Of a stretch of DNA of 64,000 nt, positions 8,704 to 16,886 are shown in pieces. Numbering within the stretch: the stretch's first letter is position 1; each line of letters begins with the position of its first letter. Origin of the DNA: Streptomyces sp. TLI_105 (GTDB taxonomy: Bacteria; Actinomycetota; Actinomycetes; Streptomycetales; Streptomycetaceae); contig NZ_FNSM01000001.1 of assembly GCF_900105415.1 (NCBI RefSeq), positions 4,182,501-4,246,500 on the forward strand, written 5' to 3'. A program made the translations under genes and the position numbers. The notes beneath the pieces are model-generated. The model saw only the letters and a program-made list of their open reading frames with translations. It ran no database searches and was not told where the DNA came from.

Positions 8704-8741
8704 CGCTGGGCGGCCCGTACCGGAGGCGTGGGGGAGAAGCA

Positions 8742-9401
8742 GTGGCAGGGCAGCCCATCAGGGTCGTGATCGCCGACGACGAGCCTCTGATCAGAGCCGG
8801 GATCCGGATGATCCTCATCTCGGACCCGGAGATCGAGGTCGTCGGGGAGGCCGCCGACGGGCGGGAGGCGGTCGAGGCCGCACGGGCCCACGCCGCCGAC
8901 GTGGTGCTGCTCGACATCCAGATGCCGGTGCTCGACGGCCTCTCCGCACTGCCGGAGCTGCGCCGGGCCGCGCCCGCGGCCCGCGTGATCGTCCTGACGA
9001 CCTTCGGGGAGCGGGAGAACGTGCTGCGGACCCTGGAGCACGGGGGAGCCGGGTTCCTGCTCAAGGACACCGCGCCCGCCGAGCTGATCCGGGCGGTGCG
9101 GGCGGCCGCGGCGGGAGACGCGTATCTGTCGCCGGCGGCGACCCGGCACGTGGTGGAGCGGCTGGCCATGGGCCGCGAGGTGGCGCGCGCCGAGCAGGCG
9201 CGGACACGGGTGGCGGCGCTCAGCGAGAAGGAGCGGGACGTCCTGGCCCTGCTCGGCGAAGGGCTCTCCAACGCGGACGCCGGGAAGCGGCTTCACATGA
9301 GCGAGGCCACCGTGAAGACGTACGTGAGCCGGATCCTGGCCAAGCTGGACTGCGAGAACCGCGTGCAGGCGGCGCTGCTCGCGCGGGACGCGGGCCTGTA
9401 G
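8742..9401 (+). CDS. NarL/LuxR-family response regulator
   Basis: A 219-residue DNA-binding response regulator paired with the kinase just upstream. The receiver domain (5-125) has the acidic pair DD12-13, phospho-acceptor Asp58 in LLDIQMP, Thr in LTTFGE and Lys in LLKDTAP. The C-terminal LuxR-type helix-turn-helix is at about 152-215 (LSEKERDVLALL...SEATVKTYVSRIL). It starts at GTG 8742 with GGGGGAG 6 nt upstream. The signal and targets are unknown. Pairing with a small-molecule or envelope-stress sensing kinase of the same family is usual. Confidence 0.93.
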   Translation: MAGQPIRVVIADDEPLIRAGIRMILISDPEIEVVGEAADGREAVEAARAHAADVVLLDIQMPVLDGLSALPELRRAAPAARVIVLTTFGERENVLRTLEHGGAGFLLKDTAPAELIRAVRAAAAGDAYLSPAATRHVVERLAMGREVARAEQARTRVAALSEKERDVLALLGEGLSNADAGKRLHMSEATVKTYVSRILAKLDCENRVQAALLARDAGL

Positions 9402-9469
9402 CCCGCGGGAGGACTTGGACCGGGCCGGCGTGGGAGGGTCCGGGCCGGGCCGGTGTGCGAGGGCTGGGG

Positions 9470-9937
9470 TCAGTTCGCGGGGGCGCCGGGGAAGGGGCCC
9501 GCCGCCGCGGCGTTGTAGCGCAGCAGATACGCGGCGAAGCGGGCGAGATCCTCGGCCGACCAGTCCTCCAGACGTTCCTCGAAGGCGGCCATGCGGCTCG
9601 TCTGGGCCGCGGCGAGGACCCGGGTGCCGGCCTCGGTGGGGTGCAGCACCTGCACCCGGTGGTCGTCGGGGGCGGGGCGGCGTTCCACGAAGCCCAGCTT
9701 CTCCAGGCCGGCGACCTGACGGCTCACCGTCGACTTGTCCAGGAGGTAGTGGGCCGCGAGGTCGGTGGCGCGGCAGCCGCGCTGCTCCTCGATGTGGGCG
9801 AGCAGCGTGTACGAGACGAGCGGGAGTTCGGGATGGACCCGGGCCGCCGCGGCACGGGCCCGGCGCGCGAAGGCGGTCAGCTCGCGCTGGATGACGTCCA
9901 CCGACGCCTCACGGGGTGGCTCTGCGGCGCCGGTCAT
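9470..9937 (-). CDS. MarR-family transcriptional regulator
   Basis: A 155-residue winged-helix repressor. The HTH region is LAAHYLLDKSTVSRQVAGLEKLGFVERRPAPDDHRVQVL (about 58-98), with the DDHR wing typical of MarR. It starts at ATG 9937, preceded by AGGGAGC. It is divergent from a multi-span membrane protein whose upstream region has a clear AT-rich palindrome, so the likely role is repression of that gene and of itself. The ligand is unknown; MarR proteins usually respond to small phenolics or drugs. Confidence 0.9.
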   Translation of the reverse strand: MTGAAEPPREASVDVIQRELTAFARRARAAAARVHPELPLVSYTLLAHIEEQRGCRATDLAAHYLLDKSTVSRQVAGLEKLGFVERRPAPDDHRVQVLHPTEAGTRVLAAAQTSRMAAFEERLEDWSAEDLARFAAYLLRYNAAAAGPFPGAPAN

Positions 9938-10068
9938 CGTGCGCTCCCTGCTGTCGGTGCGTTGCCGCCGGTGCGTCGCCGTCGGTCCGGGTTGTTCGGG
10001 GCGGGGCGTTCGGGAGGAGTCGTTCGGGACGGGTCGTCCGGGACAGGTCGCCTCTCGCGAACTTTCGG

Positions 10069-10099
10069 TTGTATAGTACAACGGTTCTTTAGTTGTAAA
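10069..10099. promoter_or_regulatory. Probable MarR operator
   Basis: The perfect palindrome TTGTATAGTACAA occupies 10069-10081, with a further TTGTAA half site starting at 10094. This is an AT-rich patch in GC-rich DNA, lying between the MarR gene (start 9937) and the membrane protein gene (start 10108). The 13-mer arms are TTGTA and TACAA, a classic MarR-type operator geometry. Confidence 0.7.
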
Positions 10100-10107
10100 A
10101 GCCAACC

Positions 10108-11235
10108 ATGGAGGTCTCGGTGTCCGCAGGACCGAACACCAGCGGCGCGTTGCGGCATGTCCTCGGACATCTGCTCACCCCCCTTTTGATGTGCGTCGGC
10201 ATGGGTCTCGCCTACCTCGGCGCCTTCCACGCGCCCGAACCCCACGACCTGCGCGTCGACATCGTCGGCTCCGGCCCCACCACCCAGGTCCTCGCACAGA
10301 CGCTCCAGGACAAGGGCGCCGGCGCCCTCGACGTCCGTACCGTCCCCGACCGGGACACCGCCGTCTCCGCACTGCGCGAACAGCGCAGCTTCGGCGCCTA
10401 CCTCCCCGGCACGAAGCCCGAACTGCTCGTCGCCTCGGGCTCCTCCGACACCAGCGCCATGGCCGTCGAGAAGGTGTTCACCAAGGTCGCCGCCGGACAG
10501 GGCGCGCCCCTCAAGGTCACCGACGTCGCCCCCACCGCCTCCGGCGACCCCACGGGCCAGGGCGTCTTCTTCCTGCTCGTCGCCCTCAGCATCGGCGCCT
10601 ACGCCTCCGTCGCCGTCATCGGCGGAGCCGGAGCCGTCCTGCCCATGCGGATCAGGGCGCTCCTCGCCGCCGGCATGTCGCTCGTCGTCAGCCTGATCGG
10701 CACCCTCTTCGCCGGACCGGTCTTCCACCTGGTCGACCAGGGCCTCGGCGGCGTGTGGGCGTTGTCCTGGCTTTACGCCGCGGGCATCCTCGCCGTCGGC
10801 GTCGGCCTGCACACCTTCCTGCGGCGCTGGACCACGCTCGGCGTGATGGTCCTCTTCGTCATGCTCAACTTCACGAGCTCCGGCGGCATCTACCGGCCCG
10901 AGCTCCAGCCCGGCTTCTTCGGCGCGCTGCACGCCTTCTGGAACGGCGCGGGCTTCGTCGAGGGCGTGCGCGGTCACGTCTACTTCGACGGCCACGGGCT
11001 CGGCGGGAACGTCCTCGTCCTCGCCCTCTGGCTCCTCGCCGGCGCCACGCTCGTCGTCCTCGCCGGACTCACGGAGTCTCGACGGAAGCAGGCGAGCGCC
11101 GGCCAGGGGCAGGCTCCGGGGATGCCGGGGGCGGTCAAGGGCGGCGTCGATGCCGATGCCCGGGCCAGGGCCAGGGCTGAAGCTGAGGCCGAGGCCGAGG
11201 CCGAGGAAGAGATGGAAGAGGCCGTCGCGGTCTGA
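10108..11235 (+). CDS. ABC-2-like / YhgE-type multi-span membrane protein
   Basis: A 375-residue membrane protein. One helix lies near the N-terminus (about 18-42), followed by an outer domain (45-165), then about five helices (170-340). This topology matches YhgE/Pip-like and ABC-2 type permease families (DUF3533-like), which take part in export. No ATPase gene is adjacent. The C-terminus from about 345 is a low-complexity Ala/Arg/Glu tail (ARARARAEAEAEAEAE) that looks like a later repeat expansion. It starts at ATG 10108; GTG 10120 is an alternative. It is divergent from the MarR gene with an operator in between, so it is probably MarR-repressed and drug- or phenolic-inducible (inference). 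Confidence 0.75.
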   Translation: MEVSVSAGPNTSGALRHVLGHLLTPLLMCVGMGLAYLGAFHAPEPHDLRVDIVGSGPTTQVLAQTLQDKGAGALDVRTVPDRDTAVSALREQRSFGAYLPGTKPELLVASGSSDTSAMAVEKVFTKVAAGQGAPLKVTDVAPTASGDPTGQGVFFLLVALSIGAYASVAVIGGAGAVLPMRIRALLAAGMSLVVSLIGTLFAGPVFHLVDQGLGGVWALSWLYAAGILAVGVGLHTFLRRWTTLGVMVLFVMLNFTSSGGIYRPELQPGFFGALHAFWNGAGFVEGVRGHVYFDGHGLGGNVLVLALWLLAGATLVVLAGLTESRRKQASAGQGQAPGMPGAVKGGVDADARARARAEAEAEAEAEEEMEEAVAV

Positions 11236-11480
11236 GGGCGGGCCCGAGGACGGCCTGGCCCTGGGCCTGGGCTGGGGATTGCGGCCCGGGGTGGGGTGTC
11301 TGGGGGTTGTGGCCCGGGGCTGGGGCCGGAGGACTGCGCCAGAGGCCTGGCTCAGAGGCTTGCTCCCGGGGTTGTCCACAGGCTCGTGGGGGCGTTGTCC
11401 ACAGGGGGAGACGGGTGATCGGGAACGGCGGTACGGTCAGGGCCGGATGATGTTGGACATCGCATCGGGGGAGGCGTCCC
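11236..11480. other. Intergenic region with G-rich repeats and two perfect DnaA boxes
   Basis: The first 120 nt are degenerate GGCCTGGG/GGCCCGGGG repeats with no coding potential. Two exact TTGTCCACA sequences follow at 11372-11380 and 11395-11403, in the same orientation with starts 23 bp apart. A GGGGGAGG ribosome-binding site serves the next gene. Confidence 0.6.
11372..11403 (+). promoter_or_regulatory. Pair of perfect DnaA boxes
   Basis: Two exact copies of TTGTCCACA, the strong Streptomyces DnaA box, each followed by GG, separated by 14 nt. They lie about 80-110 nt before the DUF2252 gene. A function in DnaA titration or transcriptional control near oriC is inferred. Confidence 0.65.
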
Positions 11481-12941
11481 ATGGACGAGATCCGGGCCGT
11501 CGTGCCAGGACAGCGCGGTACGGACGAAGGGCAGGACGGGGCGCGCGTTCCGCACGTGCCGGGCTTCGCGCGCCGCGCCGCCCCCGTCACCGGGGTCTCC
11601 CCCAAGGACCGGGGCAAGCAGCTGCGCGAGCGGGTGCCCCGCTCCTCGCACGACCGGCCGGCCCTCGCCGCCGACCGCCCCGACGCCGTGCGCGCCGTCG
11701 AGGAATCGAACCGGGGCCGAGTCCCCGAGCTCGCGCCGATACGGGTCGGCAGGATGGCGGCGAGCCCCTTCGCCTTTCTGCGCGGCTCCGCCGGGCTCAT
11801 GGCCCAGGACCTCGTCGGGACGCCCGTCACCGGGATCGCCGCCCAGATATGCGGCGACGCGCACGCCGCCAACTTCGGCCTCTACGGTGACGCGCGCGGA
11901 CGGCTCGTCATGGACCTCAACGACTTCGACGAGACCGTCGTCGGCCCCTGGGAATGGGACCTCAAGCGGCTCGCCACGTCCCTCGTCCTCGCCGGACGGG
12001 AAGTGGGCGCGGACGAGGACGTGTGCCGGGCCGCCGCGTTCGACACCGCCGGCGCGTACCGGCGCACCATGCGCCTGCTCGCCCGGCTCTCCGCACTCGA
12101 CGCCTGGAACGCGATCGCCGACGAGGAACTCGTCTCGCACACCGACGCCCGGGACCTCCTCGGCACCCTGGAGCGGGTCTCCGCCAAGGCCCGCAACAAC
12201 ACGAGCGCCCGGTTCGCCGCCCGGTCGACCGAGGCCGTGACGGACGCCGAGGGCGGCGGTCGCAGGTTCGTGGACGCTCCGCCGGTGCTGCGCAGGGTCC
12301 CGGACGCCGAGGCGGCCGAGGTCGCCGAGTCCCTCGGCGCGTACCTGGAGACCGTGTCCGAGGACAGACTGCCGCTCCTCGCCCGGTACGCCGTGCACGA
12401 CGTGGCCTTCCGGGTGGTCGGCACCGGAAGCGTCGGCACCCGCTCCTATGTGGTGCTGCTGCTCGACCACCGGGGCGAACCGCTGGTGCTCCAGGTGAAG
12501 GAGGCCCGGCCGTCGGCCCTGCTGCCGCATCTGCAGGCCGCCGGATTCACCGTGCCGGAGGCCGGCCACGAGGGGCGGCGCGTGGTGCTCGGACAGAAGC
12601 GGATGCAGGTCGTCAGCGACATCCTGTTGGGCTGGACCACGGTCGAGGGGCGTCCGTTCCAGGTGCGGCAGTTCCGCAACCGCAAGGGAAGCGTCGACCC
12701 CGCCGCCCTCACCGCGGACCAGCTCGACGACTACGGGCGGATGACCGGGGCCCTGCTCGCCCGCGCGCACGCCCACAGCGCCGACCCGCGCCTGATATCC
12801 GGCTACTGCGGCAAGAACGAGGAGCTCGACGAGGCCGTCGCCGCCTTCGCCGTCACGTACGCGGACCGCACCACCGCGGACCACGCCGACCTGCTCTCGG
12901 CCATCCGCACGGGTCGCGTGGCGGCGGAACTGGGCGTCTGA
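11481..12941 (+). CDS. DUF2252 family protein
   Basis: A 486-residue protein of the DUF2252 family, whose fold is distantly kinase/phosphotransferase-like. Motifs include CGDAHAANFGLYG (about 128-140), DLNDFDETVVGPWEWDLKRL (147-166) and LQVKEARPS, reminiscent of the HGDxHxxN and D-x-D catalytic loops of aminoglycoside phosphotransferases. No substrate is established. ATG 11481 has GGGGGAGG 7 nt upstream. It stands alone, with a G-rich spacer after it. Confidence in family assignment is high, in function low. Confidence 0.85.
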   Translation: MDEIRAVVPGQRGTDEGQDGARVPHVPGFARRAAPVTGVSPKDRGKQLRERVPRSSHDRPALAADRPDAVRAVEESNRGRVPELAPIRVGRMAASPFAFLRGSAGLMAQDLVGTPVTGIAAQICGDAHAANFGLYGDARGRLVMDLNDFDETVVGPWEWDLKRLATSLVLAGREVGADEDVCRAAAFDTAGAYRRTMRLLARLSALDAWNAIADEELVSHTDARDLLGTLERVSAKARNNTSARFAARSTEAVTDAEGGGRRFVDAPPVLRRVPDAEAAEVAESLGAYLETVSEDRLPLLARYAVHDVAFRVVGTGSVGTRSYVVLLLDHRGEPLVLQVKEARPSALLPHLQAAGFTVPEAGHEGRRVVLGQKRMQVVSDILLGWTTVEGRPFQVRQFRNRKGSVDPAALTADQLDDYGRMTGALLARAHAHSADPRLISGYCGKNEELDEAVAAFAVTYADRTTADHADLLSAIRTGRVAAELGV

Positions 12942-12950
12942 CGTCCGGCG

Positions 12951-13008
12951 GGGGCGGAGGAGCGAAAAAAGGGGGAGGGGAGGGAGGGGGAGGGAGGGGG
13001 GAGGCCCC
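12951..13008 (+). other. G-rich purine tract (possible G-quadruplex)
   Basis: An almost pure purine run with at least six GGG-GGGGGG blocks separated by one or two A residues, plus one AAAAAA run. It occupies the gap between the DUF2252 stop (12941) and the next start. On the + strand RNA/DNA it satisfies the simple G4 rule of four G-tracts with short loops. The effect on transcription or replication is unknown. Confidence 0.6.
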
Positions 13009-13060
13009 CTGCGAGGACCGTAGGCTGGGTGGGACGAGGCGGAACGAGGACTTGGCGGGC

Positions 13061-14107
13061 GTGGACGTGAGCGTGGACCAGGGTGTGAACGAGGGACCCG
13101 GGGACGAGCGGCCCGAGGCCGAGCAGCCCGAGGGCCGACCGTCTGCGGAACCGCAGGTCGGCGCGCAGCAGGTCGCGGACCCGGAGGCTGTGGATCCGCA
13201 GGCCGGGGTGCAGGGAGCCGTGGACCCCGAGGCTGGGGATCCGCAGGCCGGCGCGCAGGAGGCCGTGGACCCGGAGGGCGTGAGCCCGCAGGTGACCGTG
13301 GACCCGGAGGGTGCGGGGCCGCAGCTGGGGGAGCAGCGGCCCGAGGCTCGGTTGGAGCAGGCTGTGCGGGTGGCCGAGCAGGCGTTGATCGAGTTCGAGA
13401 TCGCCGTCGAGACCTTCCGGGTCGAGGTGGAGAACTTCTCGCGGCTGCACCACCAGAAGCTCGGACCGATGTACGCGCGGCTCGACGAGCTCGACGCGCG
13501 GATCGCCGAGGCGCGGGCGGCGCGTACCGGGGACCCCGAGGATCTGCGGCGGGCGCAGGAGGCGCGGGCCGCGGTGCTGCCGATGCCCGGCGTGGACGAG
13601 CTGTTCAACGACTGGATCGACACCGACGGCCTCTCCCCCGAGGCCGCCGCGATGCTCACCGGCCGGCCGGTGCAGTCGCCGAAGCGGGTCCGTCCCGGCG
13701 AGGAGGCCCGCAGGCTCTACCGCGAGCTGGCCCGCAAGGCCCACCCCGACCTGGCGCGCGAGGAGGACGAGCGGAAGCGGCGTGAGGAGTTCATCACCCG
13801 CGTGAACGCCGCCTACGCCCGGGGCGACGAGGCGCTGCTGCGTGAGCTCTCGGCGGAGTGGGAGGCCGGGCCGGTGCCGGCCGAGGAGCGGCTGAGCGAG
13901 AGCGAGGAGCTGTACGCGCGCCTGGAGTGGCTGGCCGAGCGCAAGGACATGCTGTCGGCGGTGGCGCGCGAGCTGGAGGAGAGCGCGATCGGCGCGATGC
14001 TGCGGATGGCGCCGGACGACCCGGACCAGCTCCTGGAGGAGATCGCCGAGCAGCTGCTCGCGCAGGTCTCCGAGCGGGAGAACGAGCTGGCCGGGCTGGT
14101 GCAGTAG
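13061..14107 (+). CDS. J-domain-like protein with repetitive N-terminal region
   Basis: About 348 residues. Residues 1-100 are Asp/Pro/Glu/Gln-rich with degenerate repeats of VDPEAGDPQAG. Residues 105-165 form a coiled-coil-like helix (EQALIEFEIAVETFRVEVENF). At about 210-260, YRELARKAHPDLAREEDERKRREEF matches the second half of a DnaJ J domain, with the HPD tripeptide that stimulates Hsp70 ATPase. A Glu-rich helical C-terminus follows. J domains normally sit at the N-terminus, so this arrangement is unusual. The start is uncertain: GTG 13061, 13067 and 13073 are all in frame with GAGGA upstream. The rhodanese gene follows 54 nt later. Partner chaperone unknown. Confidence 0.65.
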   Translation: MDVSVDQGVNEGPGDERPEAEQPEGRPSAEPQVGAQQVADPEAVDPQAGVQGAVDPEAGDPQAGAQEAVDPEGVSPQVTVDPEGAGPQLGEQRPEARLEQAVRVAEQALIEFEIAVETFRVEVENFSRLHHQKLGPMYARLDELDARIAEARAARTGDPEDLRRAQEARAAVLPMPGVDELFNDWIDTDGLSPEAAAMLTGRPVQSPKRVRPGEEARRLYRELARKAHPDLAREEDERKRREEFITRVNAAYARGDEALLRELSAEWEAGPVPAEERLSESEELYARLEWLAERKDMLSAVARELEESAIGAMLRMAPDDPDQLLEEIAEQLLAQVSERENELAGLVQ

Positions 14108-14161
14108 TTTTTCTGTGCGCCCGAGTCCTTCGGGCGGTTCTGACGAGAGAAGGCCTTTCCC

Positions 14162-14506
14162 ATGAATTTCTCCCCGCTGCCCTCCGTGGAGGCGGCTTCC
14201 GTGCCGGCCGATGCCCTGGTGCTGGACGTCAGGGAGAACGACGAGTGGGCGGCCGGTCATGTCGAGGGTGCGCTGCACGTGCCGATGAGTGACTTCGTGG
14301 CCCGCTTCGGTGAGGTGACGGAGGCCGTGGCCGAGCGTGGTCGCGCTTATGTGATGTGCCGGGTCGGGGGTCGTTCGGCGCAGGTCACCCAGTACCTGGT
14401 GCAGCAGGGCTTCGATGCGGTGAACGTGGACGGCGGGATGCTCGCCTGGGACGGTGCCGGGCGCCCGATGGTGGCGGAGAGCGGGAGCCCGGCCTTCGTT
14501 CTCTGA
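14162..14506 (+). CDS. Single-domain rhodanese-like protein
   Basis: A 114-residue rhodanese domain covering the whole protein. It shows LVLDVRENDEWAAGHVEGALHVPM, then the active loop MCRVGGRSAQ with catalytic Cys in CRVGGR, and the C-terminal GFDAVNVDGGMLAWDGAGRP. Such stand-alone rhodaneses carry sulfane sulfur as a cysteine persulfide. The start is ATG 14162. No sulfur-metabolism neighbour is present; the J-domain-like gene upstream may share its transcript. Confidence 0.93.
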   Translation: MNFSPLPSVEAASVPADALVLDVRENDEWAAGHVEGALHVPMSDFVARFGEVTEAVAERGRAYVMCRVGGRSAQVTQYLVQQGFDAVNVDGGMLAWDGAGRPMVAESGSPAFVL

Positions 14507-14528
14507 ACCTTTGCGGCTTTCCCGGGCG

Positions 14529-15662
14529 TCAGTCGAGGGGGTGGGCGGCCAGTAGGTCGCCGAGGGCCTCTTCGTGGGCGGCTGCGGGGCCGAGGGACAG
14601 TTCGAGGTGCTTGGCCCAGGCGTGGTAGCGGTGCAGCGGGTAGTCGGTGTCGGCGCCGAAGCCGCCGTGCAGGTGCTGGGCGGTCTGCACCACGCGGCGT
14701 ACTCCTTCGGAGGCCCAGATCTTCGCGACGGCGATGTCGCCCGCCGCGGGCAGGGGCCCGTCGGTGTCGCTGGAGAGGCGCCAGGCGGCCTGCCAGAGGG
14801 TGGCCTCCATGGCGCGCAGGTCGATGTAGCGGTCGGCGGTCTGGACGGCGACGGCCTGGAAGGTGGCCACGGGGTGGCCGAACTGTTCGCGTTTTCCGGT
14901 GTACTGGCTCGTCATGGCGAGGACGGCCTCCCCCAGGCCGAGGGCGAGCGCGCAGGTGCCGGTGGTGAGGATGTCGCGCAGTCGTTCCCAGGCGCCGTCG
15001 GTGTCGATGACGTCCGTGTCGTCGAGGTGTACGGCGTCGAGGCGGAGTTCGGCGAGGAGTTCGCCGTTGGTGGAGTACTGGTCGGTGAGGCCGAGGCCGT
15101 CGTGGGTGCGGGGCAGCAGGGCGAGGACGGTGCCGCCTTCGGTGGTGTGCGCGGGTACGGCGATGATGTCGGCGCGGTGGGCCCAGGGGACGGCGGTCTG
15201 GAGGCCGTCGAGGGTCCAGCCGGTTTCGTCGCGGCGCGCGGTGACGGCGTGGTCGGCGGGTTCGTGGCCGGTGCGTCCCTGGGCGGCGGCGGTGAGGACG
15301 AGTTCGCCGCGGGCGACGCGGGGGAGCAGTGCGGCGGCCGTGCGGGGGTGGGCGTACCGCTCGACGGTGAGGGCGACGGCGCTGGTCTCCAGGAGCGGGA
15401 CGCGGGCGAGGACGCGGGCGGATTCGCGCAGGACGAGGCAGAGGGCGACGGGGTCGAGGCCGGCGCCGCCGTGCTCGGGGGTCAGGGCGAGACCGAGGAG
15501 GTCGGCGGCGGCGAGGCGTGTCCAGAGTGGCCGGTCGAGGTCATCGGCCACGGCGCCCGGGGTGAGGGCGGGGCTGGGGACGGCGTCGGGTGCGACGTCC
15601 GAGAAGATCGCCTTGGCCGCTTCGACGGCTGCCTGCTGCTCTTCGGTGAAGGTGAAGTCCAC
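14529..15662 (-). CDS. Acyl-CoA dehydrogenase family protein
   Basis: A 377-residue FAD-dependent acyl-CoA dehydrogenase. The FAD-contact motif YTGKREQFGHPVATFQ is in the second half, with HLHGGFG near the C-terminus. The YEG catalytic Glu of MCAD-like enzymes is not obvious in the usual C-terminal place. The short length and sequence style resemble the small subunits of heteromeric acyl-CoA dehydrogenases used on steroid or branched side chains. No partner dehydrogenase is adjacent. GTG 15662 is chosen because the family head (V/MDFTFTEEQQ) begins there behind GGAAGG. The upstream DNA carries two strong palindromes, one matching the KstR motif. It is convergent with the rhodanese gene and in line with the paa genes, but 136 nt from paaE. 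Confidence 0.88.
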   Translation of the reverse strand: MDFTFTEEQQAAVEAAKAIFSDVAPDAVPSPALTPGAVADDLDRPLWTRLAAADLLGLALTPEHGGAGLDPVALCLVLRESARVLARVPLLETSAVALTVERYAHPRTAAALLPRVARGELVLTAAAQGRTGHEPADHAVTARRDETGWTLDGLQTAVPWAHRADIIAVPAHTTEGGTVLALLPRTHDGLGLTDQYSTNGELLAELRLDAVHLDDTDVIDTDGAWERLRDILTTGTCALALGLGEAVLAMTSQYTGKREQFGHPVATFQAVAVQTADRYIDLRAMEATLWQAAWRLSSDTDGPLPAAGDIAVAKIWASEGVRRVVQTAQHLHGGFGADTDYPLHRYHAWAKHLELSLGPAAAHEEALGDLLAAHPLD

Positions 15663-15696
15663 TGTGCTGCCTTCCCGTTGCCGACCCCTGCCTATC

Positions 15697-15726
15697 TGAC
15701 GGTTCGTCAAGATAGAACAGGTTCTA
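15697..15726. promoter_or_regulatory. Two adjacent operator palindromes upstream of the acyl-CoA dehydrogenase gene
   Basis: The first is TGACGGTTCGTCA at 15697-15709 (arms TGACG/CGTCA), embedded in a wider CTATC...GATAG symmetry. The second is TAGAACAGGTTCTA at 15713-15726, which fits the TNNAACNNGTTNNA pattern of KstR, the TetR-type repressor of steroid catabolism. Both lie 35-65 nt upstream of the GTG start. Confidence 0.65.
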
Positions 15727-15797
15727 GGGGAAGGGAATGGCGGCGCCGGCCGTACTTCGGCTGCGCCGCCGTTCCGTCAGCGCTAGGGGGTGTCTTG

Positions 15798-16886
15798 TCA
15801 GCGGTCGAAGTCCAACTCCACGTCCGGGGTGGCCGGGTGGGACTGGCAGGCCAGGACGTATCCGGCTTCCGTCTCCTCCGGTTCCAGGGCGAAGTTGCGG
15901 TCCATCCGCACCTCTCCGCCGACGACGAAGGCGCGGCAGGTGCCGCACACCCCGCCCTTGCAGGCGTACGGGGCGTCCGCGCGGGCGCGGAGCACGGTGT
16001 CGAGGAGCGTCTCGCCGCGCTCCACCGGCCAGGTGCCGGACCGGCCGTGCAGTGTGGCCGTCAGGGTGGCGTGCGCGGGGGCGTCCGCCGCGGGGGCGGG
16101 CGCGGGCGCGGAGCCGTCGTCGACGTGGAAGATCTCCTGGTGGATCCGGCCGCGGTCGACGCCCAGGCCGCGCAGTGCCTGCTCGGCGCCCTGGACGAGT
16201 CCGAAGGGGCCGCAGAGGAACCAGCCGTCGATCGTGTCGACCGGCAGCATGGCGGGCAACAGTTCGGCGAGCCGCTCGCGGTCGAGGCGACCGGAGGGCA
16301 GACCTGCCTGCTGCTCCTCCCGGGAGAGCACCGTGACGAGCTGGAAGCGGTCCGGGTAGCGGTCCTTGAGGTCGGCGACCTCGTCGAGGAACATCGTGGA
16401 CGAGGCGGTGCGGTCGCTGCGGATCAGGCAGAACCGGGCCTCCGGCTCGCGGGCGAGCAGGGTGGCCGCCATCGAGAGCACCGGGGTGATGCCGCTGCCG
16501 CCGACGACGGCGGCGAAGTGGCCGGGGCGCGGGGTGAGCGAGAAGCGGCCCATCGGCTCCATGACCTCGACGAGGTCGCCGACGGCCAGCTCCTTGAGCG
16601 CGTACGTCGAGAACGAGCCGCCGTCGACGAGCCGGATGCCGACGCGCAGGACGGGGGGTTCGCCGGCCGGGGAGGCGGGGGCGCAGATCGAGTACGTGCG
16701 CCGGATCTCCTCGCCCTGCTCGCCGGTGCGGCGCAGGGCGAGGTGCTGTCCGGGGAGGTGTCGGTACGCCTCGTGGAGTTCGGGTGGGACCGCGAAGGTG
16801 ACGGCCACGGAGTCGTCCGTGAGGCGGTCGACCTCGCTCACCCGGAGCGGATGGAACCCGGCCCGTCCGGCGGCTGAGGACACCAT
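15798..16886 (-). CDS. paaE: Phenylacetyl-CoA 1,2-epoxidase reductase subunit PaaE
   Basis: A 362-residue electron-transfer subunit that passes electrons from NADPH via FAD and a [2Fe-2S] cluster to the PaaA di-iron centre. The N-terminal FAD domain has RRTYSICA; the NAD(P) domain has GGSGITPVLSM (about 128-138). The C-terminal plant-type ferredoxin domain has CKGGVCGTC with a final Cys in VLACQSHP, giving four cluster cysteines. The ATG at 16886 directly abuts the paaD stop. It is the last gene of paaABCDE. Confidence 0.95.
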   Translation of the reverse strand: MVSSAAGRAGFHPLRVSEVDRLTDDSVAVTFAVPPELHEAYRHLPGQHLALRRTGEQGEEIRRTYSICAPASPAGEPPVLRVGIRLVDGGSFSTYALKELAVGDLVEVMEPMGRFSLTPRPGHFAAVVGGSGITPVLSMAATLLAREPEARFCLIRSDRTASSTMFLDEVADLKDRYPDRFQLVTVLSREEQQAGLPSGRLDRERLAELLPAMLPVDTIDGWFLCGPFGLVQGAEQALRGLGVDRGRIHQEIFHVDDGSAPAPAPAADAPAHATLTATLHGRSGTWPVERGETLLDTVLRARADAPYACKGGVCGTCRAFVVGGEVRMDRNFALEPEETEAGYVLACQSHPATPDVELDFDR

